64,000 nucleotides of DNA, taken from contig CAJUMY010000005.1 in assembly GCA_910587685.1 (NCBI GenBank), positions 32,286 through 96,285 of the forward strand, read 5' to 3'. A program made the position numbers and the translations under genes. A model generated the notes under the pieces. The model was given only the letters and a program-made list of their open reading frames with translations, made no database searches and was not told the DNA's origin. Origin of the DNA: an uncultured Christensenellaceae bacterium. Lineage in GTDB: Bacteria > Bacillota > Clostridia > Christensenellales > UBA3700. Shown piece by piece: positions 28,064 through 40,000 of the stretch (positions are counted from its first letter, which is position 1; every line of letters begins with the position of its first letter).

Positions 28064-28081
28064 CGTCGGACTATTCCGACG
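28064..28081 (-). terminator. First hairpin downstream of the 9036-aa gene
   Basis: CGTCGGA (28064-28070) pairs with TCCGACG (28075-28081) around a 4-base loop, 11 bases after the stop. The following minus-strand sequence is GTAAAAGTTTT, only a moderate T tract, so termination may need the larger hairpin at 27998-28052. Confidence 0.55.
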
Positions 28082-28092
28082 CATTGTTATTA

Positions 28093-31000
28093 TTACTCCG
28101 CGCTAGCCTCGACAACGTTTACGGTAACTAATATTCTCTGATATCCGCCGAGCATATTGCCGACTATGATGTAACCGGTATAGCTCTCTGCATCGGCGCT
28201 CATATCTATGAAGCTCCAAGCTACGGGAGCTATTACCATTCTCGCCGCGTTATCGTCTTCGGTTACCATAAATATCTCATATTTATTGACGAGCTTTTCG
28301 CCCTTTACGAGCGTCAATTCATAGTTTACGGGAATAGTGTTTCCGTCCTCGTCGATGCTCTCGGTCGGTATACGGTTGTTGTCGAGAAGCATCGTTATAT
28401 CCATGCTCATCCAACCTGCGACTCTGTTGCCGACGTTGAGTTTTGCATTCGCCATTCCGCCGTCATACGGCTTAGCGTCGCTATCCTGCATCGTTACGCT
28501 GGTCTCGTCTATTACGCAGTCAAGTCTCATCTCTATCGGAGCTCCGCCTTCCGGATCGGCAATATACGCCGTTACCTGCGTCGGGATACCTCTTCCCGTA
28601 TACGGATTGACTACGAAATGCTTGTTATCATCGGCAAGCTTCAAAGTATCGAGTTTGATGACCTTAACGTCTATCTTGACTCTTTCTGCGAAACTTCCGA
28701 GCATATTGCCGTAAGGTACGCTGAGCGTATAGTACGAGTAACCGCTGTTAGCTCCCGATCTTGCGGTAACTGCTCCCGCATTCTTGCTCGATACGCTGCC
28801 GTCGTAACGGAACGTGAACTCGCTCCAATCAAGGCTGAGCGTTCTGTTCACGTGCTGACCGCCGTCAAGAGTGAACGCTATGTCTGCCTTTAGAGGAAGG
28901 TCGAGCGCGTACGGGTTGACAGTTATTTCGCCGTCCTCGAAATGAGCTTCCACGCCGTCTATGCTGTTATACTCGAATACCAATCTCTGTACGTCGGAAC
29001 ACGAAGCGCTATTGATAGAAGCGATGACCTTCTCGTTCTCGAGCGTCCACCTCACGTTGAGATAGACTCTCGGACTTCCTACTTCATGATTTACGTATTC
29101 GACGTAAAGTCCGTTCGGATAACTTGCAACGGTGTATTTATCGTTATTGATAGCGGTGAGCGGCACAGCGTCGTCTATATTTACATACGCGTTAGCTATC
29201 GTTCTATCGATCACTGTTACGCCCACGTTGAACTTCTGCTCGAGTATTCCGCTTCCGTACGTGAAGGTCACGGATTGATCGTTACTTCCCTGATATCCTA
29301 TAAAGAGATTGCCCAAATTCCATACGCCTTCTACATTAGCGGTAGTTCCGTCAGAATAAGTAGCTACGAGCGTATTCGACGAGAATTCGTTTCCGTCTCC
29401 GTAAGGATCGATAGTGATTCCGGCTGTGAGGATATCTTCTTCCGAACCGATCTTGCTGAGTTTCGTTATCTCTCTGTTGATAACGTTAACAGTTATATCT
29501 ATATCCTGATATCCCGCTCTCGAGTTACCTACGCGCGCCGTTATCTTCTGATTCTCCGGAGCATTGTAGCTGAGAATTATATCCCCGTAGTTCTCTATCC
29601 ACTCGACGCCGAAAGTCTTGACTAGACCGTCTTTATACGTGATCTCTATGGTATTGTAGAGCTGCGATTCGAAGTTCTTATACGGATCTATAGTTACGTT
29701 ATTATAGGACAGCATCGCATTGTCGTCATTGATGCTTCTGTCCTTTACCGTAACGGGCACGCTTATCTTCTGGTATCCGATCCTTCCGTTACCGACCATA
29801 GCGTCTACGTTGTATACGCCGCCGCGGTATCCCTTGAAGTTATCGGTCAGTCCGTCGATATTCCATACGAGAGTTACTTCTTCCTCTCTGCCGTTAGCGA
29901 ATCTTGCAGTCGTGCTCTTCGGATAGAACGCCATATTTCTCGGAGCTTCCTCGTAAATATCGTTGACTACGATATTGTCGAGATTAGCGAGCGATACTAT
30001 CGTTCTATCGGTGAATTTCACGTCAACGAGTACCGTCTGCATACCGCCCATCGAATTACCTATTCTCATCTCGATATTGTAAAGACCGCCCTTGTATGTG
30101 ATACCGCTCAGCGAAGAAGTATCTACGATAACTCTTCCGCCGTCGCCGTCTTTACCGAACGTCGAATACGTTCCGTCGTCGAACTCTACGAGAACGCCGT
30201 CCTCGCCTACGTACGCCTTATCGCTCATGTAGTCTACGCTCATATCGAACGGATCGAATTCGAACGGTCCGATATGTACCTGTCTGATGACCTTACGGTC
30301 TACGTTTACAGGAACGTTTACCATCTGTTCTACGCCGTTAGACATCTCTACGAGAGCTACCATATAGGTAGTATTTCCTTCGTAGCTTATAGCGAGCATC
30401 GTAGCGTCCCATCTGATGTTGCTGTAACCTTCTATCTTATCTCCGTTCTCGAACGTGAGATTGACGACCTTCGGGAGAGAATCTTTGTTGACGGTCTCGG
30501 TGTAAGGATTGATCTTCACCGGATATCCGATAACGCCCTCGTTTCCTGCCGCAGTATTATCCCAAGTGATCTCCGAGATAACTCTGTTGACGATATATAC
30601 GGGTACTGCTATTCTCTGGATTCCGCCGATGTTATCGCCTATCTCTATATACGCCGTATAGGTTCCGCCGACAGCGTCTACGGTAACTCCGCTTGCGTCC
30701 CAACCGATACTGAACTCGATATCTTTTCCGTCGATATTGACGTACGCCTTGTTGAGATACTTTTCATAATATCCGCTTTCGTTCGGCGAACCGATCACGC
30801 TGTCCTTGAACAGATCGTATACAAATCTTCCGTTCACGTAGTCGTAGTTCGGATGCTTGCCGTTCTCGTTGTCTATAAAGTTGATCTCGTCGAGTCCTAG
30901 AACTCTTCTCGTCATCTGTACGGCAACCTTGAAGGTCTGATACGAGTTAGCGTCGCTTCCTATTCTTGCAACGGCATACTGCTTATCTGCGTGATAAGTG

Positions 31001-34000
31001 CCGTCTATACCGCTGAGATTCCACTCTACGTCGAGGATTTCGCTCGTGCCGTCGTCAAACGTCGCAAGCATTCTCGACGGATAGTTGTCGATATTCTTGA
31101 CGTTGTGCTTAGCCTTCTCTTCTTCGGTATTGTAATTGATATTATAATACGGATCGAATATGAGCGGATAAGCAGCTTTGTCTTCCTCGACTACAGTGAG
31201 CGACTTGAGATTCTTATACTCGAACTGTACGAGAATATCGTCGACTCTCTGGAATCCTATATCGTTATTACCTACGTACGCGCTGAGGTAATACGTTCTG
31301 TTGTATCTCGTTGCTACAACGCTCTCCGCATTCTCCCATCTGATATCGACGAGCTGCGGTTCGTTGCTGCCGCTGTAACGTGCGAATACCTTATCGGGGA
31401 GTCCCTTGAAGTTATAAGCGTTATATACGAACGGCTTAGAGTATACGTAATTCGGGTCGTTGACGTCGGTTACGCTGTTGAATACGATTCCGTTCAAAGT
31501 CTTCTTGACGACTCTCACCGGTATCGTGAGCATAACGTCCTTACAAGCTCCGTTACCGTACGTGAGCGTAATATCCGCCTGCTGTCCGAAATACGTTGAC
31601 TTGAGCGCCGAAGTATCCCATACGACGGTATCTCCGTCGCGCTTATCGAAGAGCATATAACCTACGTCGTTGCCGTTACCGTCTTCCATTCTTATCTGAA
31701 CTACGGTTCCGAGCACGTATCCGTTCGTCGGATCTATAAGCGACGGATCTATATCCTCGCTGAAGGCTACGCCGTCTACGATTATATCGTATTTGCCATT
31801 CGTTACGCGCGGTCTTCTAACCTGCGAATTCGTAAGTATAGCCTTGATTCCGCCGTCATACTTAGCGTTGAGTCCGTATCCGTAGATAGGTATATAGTTA
31901 CCGATGATCGGATCGGACTGTCTCGTATCGCTTGCCTTAGTCGGATCTATCTTGAATCCGTCGTCAGACCATGCCATATCTATCGTTACATTATTAACGG
32001 TCTTATTGCCGCTCGTGAGCGTAGCTTTTGCGGTTCTCGGAAGATCTTCGAGATAGTCCTTCTTTCCGTTGCCGTTCTCGTCGAGATCGTACGGATTGAT
32101 GGTTCTGTCTCTCTTCTGCTCTTCGTTGCTGAATTCCGGAGTGATGTCTCCCGCTACCCCGTAGAAGCCTAGATCGAATACCTTGAGTATCATATCCCAT
32201 CTACCGGTATCGCCTTCGAGTCTGAGTCTTATAGCTCTTATAGCTCCCGGCTTATTCGTGTCGAGAAGGATCTCTACGTACGCCGAGAATATATCGGTCG
32301 GCAAAGGCATAATACCCGATACGACTTTACAGAGCGTAGCTCCGACCGCATTGAATAAACTTGTTCCCGCCATCTTAACGACGTACTCTTTCAAGTAATA
32401 GGTGATAGTAGACGGATCCGAGTACTTCGAAGCTCCCGTGAATCCGAGTATCGCCTGATGCAGCATCGTAACGATACCTTCTACAAAATCGGTATTGAGG
32501 TTGACTCTTATCTGCGTACGGAGCATTACGTCTTCTCCGCTGCCCAATTCGTCAGCCCAGTCGCTCGACGCGTAGTCCTGTCTTCTATTACCGATATTGA
32601 CCTCTATCGATTCTACTACCTGCGTAGTCGAGGAGTTGTTTCCTCCATCATCTCCGAGATCCGGTCTGTTATCATTATTCTCAACGCTGTCGTTATTTCC
32701 GGTATCCGGAGTAGAAGACGAGCTGCCGCTGCCGGAACTGCCTCCGAAGAGCGCTCCGAAGTCGCTGATGTCGAGACCGAAATCATTCTTGAAGTTAAGG
32801 TTTATATCTATACCGCCACCCAAAAACAATCCTACTATCTTAGTCAGCTTAATATTAAGAGCATTCGTCTTCTGATTGAGGAATACCTTCGCTTCTACGT
32901 CTCCGCCGTCGCCGTAAACGCCGATCTGGAGTCTATTGTCCGTCGAGATCTCTTTTCCGATATATAGCTGCATATAGTGATCTTGCTGCGTCGCTATGGT
33001 GTTATTCGATCCTCTGAAGAGAACGTTGTTGATCACGCTCGCGCCCAACATACTGCCGTCGTTTGCATTGACGAGTGAATCGAGTACGTTAGCTATGAGC
33101 GAACCTACTGATGCCATATCGACAGCTATTTTACCGTTCTGGTCGATGCCGAGATTGAGATAGAATCCCGAGTACTTATTTCTTTCGCTGGAATTCGGAA
33201 TGTATATCGTATCGGTGCTGAACGGCAAGAGCGCCAACTTATTGATAGATATCGTAAGTTTGTTCTTCGCCGCATTGTCGGCGGTGTGCTTACTGTCTGA
33301 GAGATCTACGTCTATCGAGAGCTCTTTTAGTCCGGTAGCGCCCGCTGTGGTCGCATTATCCGGATCTGCGTCGAATACCATCTTGAGATTGATACCGTTA
33401 GTGAACGTCGGTATCTTTCCTTCGATAGCGCTGATGTCGGTAAGTCCGCCTACGAACTCAAGAATAGCGGTTATCAAATCGTTATTCAAGCTGATTCCTA
33501 TCGTCATCTCGCTGCCGACTCTTGCAAAGTCTATAACGAGCTTCGGACTTCCGGATGCGTATGCGGTAACGCCGTTATTTGCGTTATTATCGTCGAGCGA
33601 TACCTTCTCGCTTGCCTGAGAAGCGTTTCTGAACGTTACTATCGAATCGTTTCCGAGACCGGGCATTGTATCTCCGAGCAGACTTCCAAGTATGCCCGCG
33701 AGGTCGATACCTACGAGTTTTATCCTACCGATACCAATCTTCTCGAGATTGATGTATACCGCGTTCTCTACGCCGTAATAGTAGATACCTGCCATGAGCA
33801 TCGGATTGTTCCACTGTCCGTTCGTTCTCCTCGTCTGGAGCGATATTTCAAGAGCAAGCTGCGAATAAGCGCGGAATGCGTCCTTCGACGAGAAGTCGAG
33901 TTTACCGCTCAGCGAGAGGTTGTATCTGTATTCGCCTTCGGCTCCGCTCAGAATATTCACGGACGACTTGTTCTTCGAACCCATAAGTCCCGAGAGAAGT

Positions 34001-37000
34001 CCCATTATATCTGCGAGCGCTCCGTCTTCCGGAGTGTGCGTCATACCGAGTGTCAGCGACGCGCCTAACGAGAACTCGAACTGACTCATATTAGCAAAGT
34101 CCATAAACTGATCTGCGTTAGCAGGTCTTACTATCGGATTTTCGAACTCGTCGTCAAACTCGAGCTTAGGAACGGTAGCCTTGATCGCAAGAGTAAGTTT
34201 ACCGGTGTTGCCCGTCTTATAATTTCTGTCGAGTACGTTGACCTTCACGTCGACGGAAGCTTCGTGATCCGCAGTCTTTCTTGCGAATGCGACGGATACC
34301 TCATCCATCGGCGGTATGATATCGCCGAGATTTCCTGCAAGAAGTTTATCCACGATATCTTTAACGATGCCGGTAAGGTTAGCGTTAGCTATAGCGTCGT
34401 TGAGCGCATCCTTCACGAACTGACTCGAGAGTATACCGTTGATAACTCCGCTGTTGAGAGCGAACTTGAATCCGTCCTCGTCGATAGTTAGGGATATGAG
34501 CGCCGCAATGATGCTCGTAGCTCTCGCGCTGCCGTCTGCAAGACGTACCGTGTTGCCGTCTTCGGTCACCATATCGTCGCTATCCGTAACAAGACCGTTG
34601 AGGAGTCCCATAACGTCGACGAGTCCTTCGAGTTTGATACCGGCTATACCGAGCATCGGTACGCTGATGTAAAGCGCCGAATTATTATTGATATAAGTTA
34701 CGGTCAAGAGGTCAAGAACCTTGTTCGGGTTCGACTTATCCTGTATCTTGATCTCCGCAGCGAACGTCGAAGTCTCCGCGCTGTAATTCTTATCGAAGAG
34801 TTCCGCAAGCTTGAACTGTACTCTCAGCGTAGCTTCGATCTTAGTATCGGAAGTACCTGTCGAAGAGAGTACCGTGCCGTCGGATACGTTGTTGAAGAGT
34901 ATTCCGAGGAGCTCTACGAGAGACATCTCTATCTTGCCGTTATTGCTCATCGGCCTTGCGAGCATATCTATATCGATCTTTGCCTCGAGGTCGATAACAA
35001 GGTTGTCGTACGTTCTGAACGCATCGAGATCGGCGGGAACGTCTACCGGCGCCGCATCTTTATTGAGTACAAGGTCAAGATCGCCCTTCTCTATTCCGAG
35101 GAATATTCTGGTCTTTCCGCCGTTTCTCGTGATCTCTATTCCGAGTTCTGCGTCGCTGACGCTGACTTCGTTATACTTGATATCCGCGTTATCGCTCTTG
35201 TTCGACGCATAAAGTCTGAACGTATCGAAGAGGTTAAGCGAATTAATCGACTCTTTACTTATGTCTACGAACTTCGATATCTGATCGATAGTCGCGCTCG
35301 GAATAATGCCTCTATTGAGGAATATCTCGAATACGTCTCCGAGTTTATCTCCTCTCAAAGCTATCTCGGAACCGAGCAATCCTATCTGTATCTTCTTAAC
35401 TACAGACGTAGCGATCGTGACTATATCTCTGTACGTCAACGCTATCGTATCGGAAAGCGCAACGTTAAGTATATCGCCGGCTCTGTCTTCAAGAGCAACG
35501 TTTCCGCCGCCGGAGGTATTGTTCTCCGGCAAAGTCGGTCTTTCGAAGCCGTCTCCGACCGCAGGATAAATGAGCCCCTTGAGTAGTTCGATTATATCTA
35601 CATCGTATTTAATTCTCGGCAATCCGAATCCGCTACCGTCTATATAGATAGCCTTAAAGTCGGTATATATCGAAATCGCTTCGTATCCCGTTACCGTTAT
35701 CGAGATCTTAGCCTTCGAACCGTATGCGGAGTTATCCTTGAGATAGAAGTCGTTAAAGTCGAGAACCGCCTCGATGCCTACCTTTATCTCTCTTGCCATC
35801 TTTCCGATATTGATGTCAAAACCGGTCTCGACGACATTGATGAGAGAACCGAGCCCTATGGTATCGAGTTCTTCCGTGGTAAGACTTACCGTGAGCGTCG
35901 TATCGAGTCTCAACTTGAGCTCGCTGATATCGCTGAATCCTTCTCCCGGAATAAACTTCTCGTCGACCGTAGCCAGACTTGCAGGATCTGCGCTGTCCAT
36001 GGTCTCCTGCTTTTCCATTATCTCAATACCGAGACCGCCTATTCCTACGCCGATCGCAAGTCCGCGACTCAATCTTATGTTGAGACTAGCTCCGAGGTTA
36101 TCCATATCTATAACGATACCCGCTACCGAATTGTCGTTATCAATAGTAATATCTATGTGGAAAATTTCCTGTATGAGCTTCTGTATATTCATCGTATTGA
36201 TATTGATAGCGATGAAGTTATTGCCCTCTTCTCCGTTGGATATAGTAATTCCCGGCATAGACCTGCTGTCCATATTCGGATGTACTTTACCCGTAAGGAA
36301 TCTCACGAGATCCGCTATAGTTATGTCTCTTGCGACGTTCGTTGCCGTACCTTCGAGAGCTACTTCGGATGTTTTGCCCGACGTAGCGCCGGTAATGTCG
36401 ATATTGAACTGCCCGAGGAACTCAACGAGGTCTACGTGTATCTTGGACATCTCGCCGAAATATCCGAATCCGCTAAAGTCGAGATACAGATCTCCGCTGT
36501 TAAGGAGTATGTCAAGAACCGTCGAGTTAGCGTTATCCTTATCGACGATAGTTATTCTCGCGTCGATATTATTGATCTTGATATTGCTTAGATCGGATAT
36601 CCTGAATCTTATGTCGATTCCGAAGTTGCCCTTGAGATGCTTCAGAGCAAGATCGATTATCGCGCCGTTATCGCCTTCAAGGTCTGCGCCCATCTTGGTA
36701 ACTATCTCGCCGATCATAGTGAATATTCTCGTGAGCATCTCGTTCGTAGCGGCGTCTATAGTGAGTACGCTCGCTCCGATGATTGAGCCTATATTGATAC
36801 TCGTTCCCTTGGTACCGTCGAACTCTCTGAAGGTATTTGCAAGGTTGAGCGAAATATTTTCGGTCGCGTCTATATTGACGTCAAGCGAAAGTTCGCCGTA
36901 AATACCGCCCATATTGAGAACGTCGATGAACGCTCCGTTCGCGATAGCCGCGTCTATTGCGCCTGCAACAGCTATCTCTCTCGGAACTATCTTTCCGCCT

Positions 37001-40000
37001 TTGCTCTCGAGTACCTCTGCGTAGAGGTTCGTGAACTTGAGCGCTACGTCTATATCCGTTCCCGGACCGTAATCGTCAAGCGGATTGCCTTCGTCGTCTA
37101 TCTTGAAGTTGAGCGAAAGTATCGACTTGCCGAACGTGTTAGTCGTACCGGGCGCGGTGATCTCGCTCGGAGTGTCGATAGTGAGCGATATCTCCTTGAT
37201 CTCGGGAAGCAGATCGAGGATCGTATCGTTCTGGACGCCTGCCCAACTTAGTACTTTCTCGAATACGTTCTCGACAAGGCTGAGTCTGATACCTGTCGTA
37301 TCTTCTATTCCGCCGTTGATGCTGATATCCTTGATCACTCCCATAACGAGCGAGAATATCGCAGGCAGACTCGTATCCATTCCGCCTTCTGCGAGAGTTC
37401 CGTCTCCTTCGATAGTTACCGTATTTCCGCTGAGCGACGCGCTCATACCGCTAGAAGAGAGCAGGTCGAGTACGTTCAGCTTGAGCTGAGGATATATCTT
37501 GTTACCGTCTATATCGTTATAGTAGATAAGATCGGTGGTGATATACGCCTCGCCGTTCTTAAGTCTGACGCTTAAGATGTTTCTGTTGTTATTCGAAGCG
37601 TCGGTGAGCGCGATAAATGCGTCTATTCCCTTAAGTATTCCTTCGAATCCTACAGTATCGCTTAGATCTACGTTAGCGTATACGTCAACCTTTATAACGT
37701 TATTAAGGTTGAGCATATTGAGCGAAAGCGCGTCGTCTTTTGTAAGATCGCCGACCTTGATACCGTTCTTGTCAAACGTATCTTTGAGCAGATCGAATAC
37801 CGCAAGGAGTATCGGAGTAAGGTTCGTGCTTACCTCTTTACTCTTGAGGTCGAGCTCGAGATGAGCCTCTGCGTAAAGTCCCTGAGCAAGACCGCTGTTG
37901 ATACTCGAAATATCGAATGCAGCCTTGTATTCGGACTTATCGAACGCGATAGCCTCGCGACGCAGCGTAACTCTTCCGAGGTTAAGACCGACCGATACGC
38001 CGAGAGTCTTATTCTCGTCTGCGACGGCTTCGGTATATACGCTGGTCACTTCTTTCTTTTCGGTGACTACGTTTCCTTCTTCGTCAAGCACGTCGTTGCC
38101 CGCTTCGTCCTTCTTCGGAACCTCGACTATCTTAGTCTCGGTAACGTCGTTGCCTGCCGTAATGCTGTTGAGAACGAGTCCGAGTCTTGCCTCGAAGCCT
38201 ACGCCTTCCTTAATGTTGAGATTAACGGAAATCGTATTGATCAACTTCTTGACTTCGCCGAGAAGTTCAGCGCTGAAGCTACCGAGCGACTCCGGCGGAA
38301 TAAATCCGAATACCGCGTCGATAACGGCGCCGCCTATCTCGATTCCCATGCCCTTGTCGTTGGATATCGTAATACCCTTAAGAGCTGCGACTATATCGTT
38401 GATCTGCGAGAGCAGTTTCTGCGCGTTCTCGTCGATATTGATATCTATGAGTCCGAGACTTACGCTTTCGTTAACTTCCGTTCCCGTACCCGAAATAGAT
38501 CCGAAGATACTGTCAAAGTCGATACCCGAAAGTTTGACCTTTCTGATATTGAGGAGCGGGATATCATCTATGTATACCGATCCGTCGGCAGCGTCTACGA
38601 ACGCTTCGAGTATAGTCTTTTCTCCCTCGGTCAAAGTGAGGAGCAATTCCGACTTGACGAGGTCTTTGATATTTACGTTACCCTTAATGTTGAGCTTGAA
38701 GTTAGTGTGCGTCTCTCCTATGAGTATCTTCGCCACGCTATCTTTCATTACGCCCTCTCCGACGAGCTCGTTCATGAGCTTCGAAAGGAGCGGTTTTAAC
38801 GCAAGTTCATAAGCGTCCGTATCGATATCTATACCGATAGTCGTATCGACGTGGATATCGGTTATCGACGTTATGCTTGCATAGTCGTTCTTATTCGCGT
38901 ATTTACTGCTGTCGTTAATGTCGACGAACGGTATATTGACCTTGCTGAGCGAGAATCCGAAGTCGTTAAGTCCGAGTCCCAAACTTGCAACGTTCACAAT
39001 GTCGCCGTATCCGAGAGCGTTCTTCTTAGCGTAACCGAGGTTAAGTCCAAGATTGAGCTCTGGAGTTCTTGCTCCGGTGATAGCGTCCGCTTTAGTCAGA
39101 TTGATACCGAGTTCGATGACCCACTTCGGCAGATACTGCGCGTCGGTGAAGTCAACTCCGAAGAGAGCGGTAACTATATCTCTGACCGCATTCTCTTTGG
39201 TCTTTATCACTATTCCGTTCTCATCCGAAAGATGTATCGAACCGAGAGCGTCGAGTACTATATTGATAATAGTCGTCAACGTATTACAGCTTCCGTCGCA
39301 TCCTCCGCAATCTGCTATACGCTTGTTATTCGTGTCGAAACACGAACCGTTCGCGATACATGCCGCGTTCGTACATCCGCAGGCGAGAGCCGTAACGGCT
39401 CCGTCGAGGCTTACCTCGGCGCTACCCGTTATTCCGCCTATGAGATCGCCTATTCCGCTCTCCGGAAGCGCTATACCCATTACTTTTACGCCGTACGCGT
39501 TAAATATCGGAGCGTCAACGTAAAGCGTCTCGCTGATGCCTTCGAGATAAGCTCTGAGAACGAGCTCTTCTCTTCCGCTGCCTTCTCTTATGAGATATAC
39601 TTTTACCATTACCTCGCTAAGTTTGAGCGAAGCGATGTTGACGTTTGCTTCGAGATCTATTCTGAGCTGACCTGCAACAACGTCGTCGATATTCGTCGGA
39701 AGGTTGATTCCGAGATTCTTGATGTTGGACAGGTAGTCTCCGCCGAGAATACCGTTCACGATAGGAGCGAATATCTCGCCCATCGGAGTAGTCGCCTCAA
39801 GACCGTCTCCGCCGAAGCTGAAATCAATACCGAGCGAAGCCTTTGCGTATACGTATTCGATATTGTTAACGTCCGTATAATCGTTCTTGTTTACACCGAA
39901 GTTATTCTTCGTCGGCGAAACGTTGTTTATCTTTATAGTAAGTTTAGCTACGTCGCCCTTGCTGTTCTCGCCTACCGAGATTCCGAGCGATAATCCGTCG

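Noticed and set aside
27896..28081. Known riboswitch in the gap between the giant genes
   Set aside because: Hairpins are clear, but no conserved riboswitch core (for example c-di-GMP, SAM or cobalamin boxes) could be recognised, and the position after a gene fits a 3' region better.
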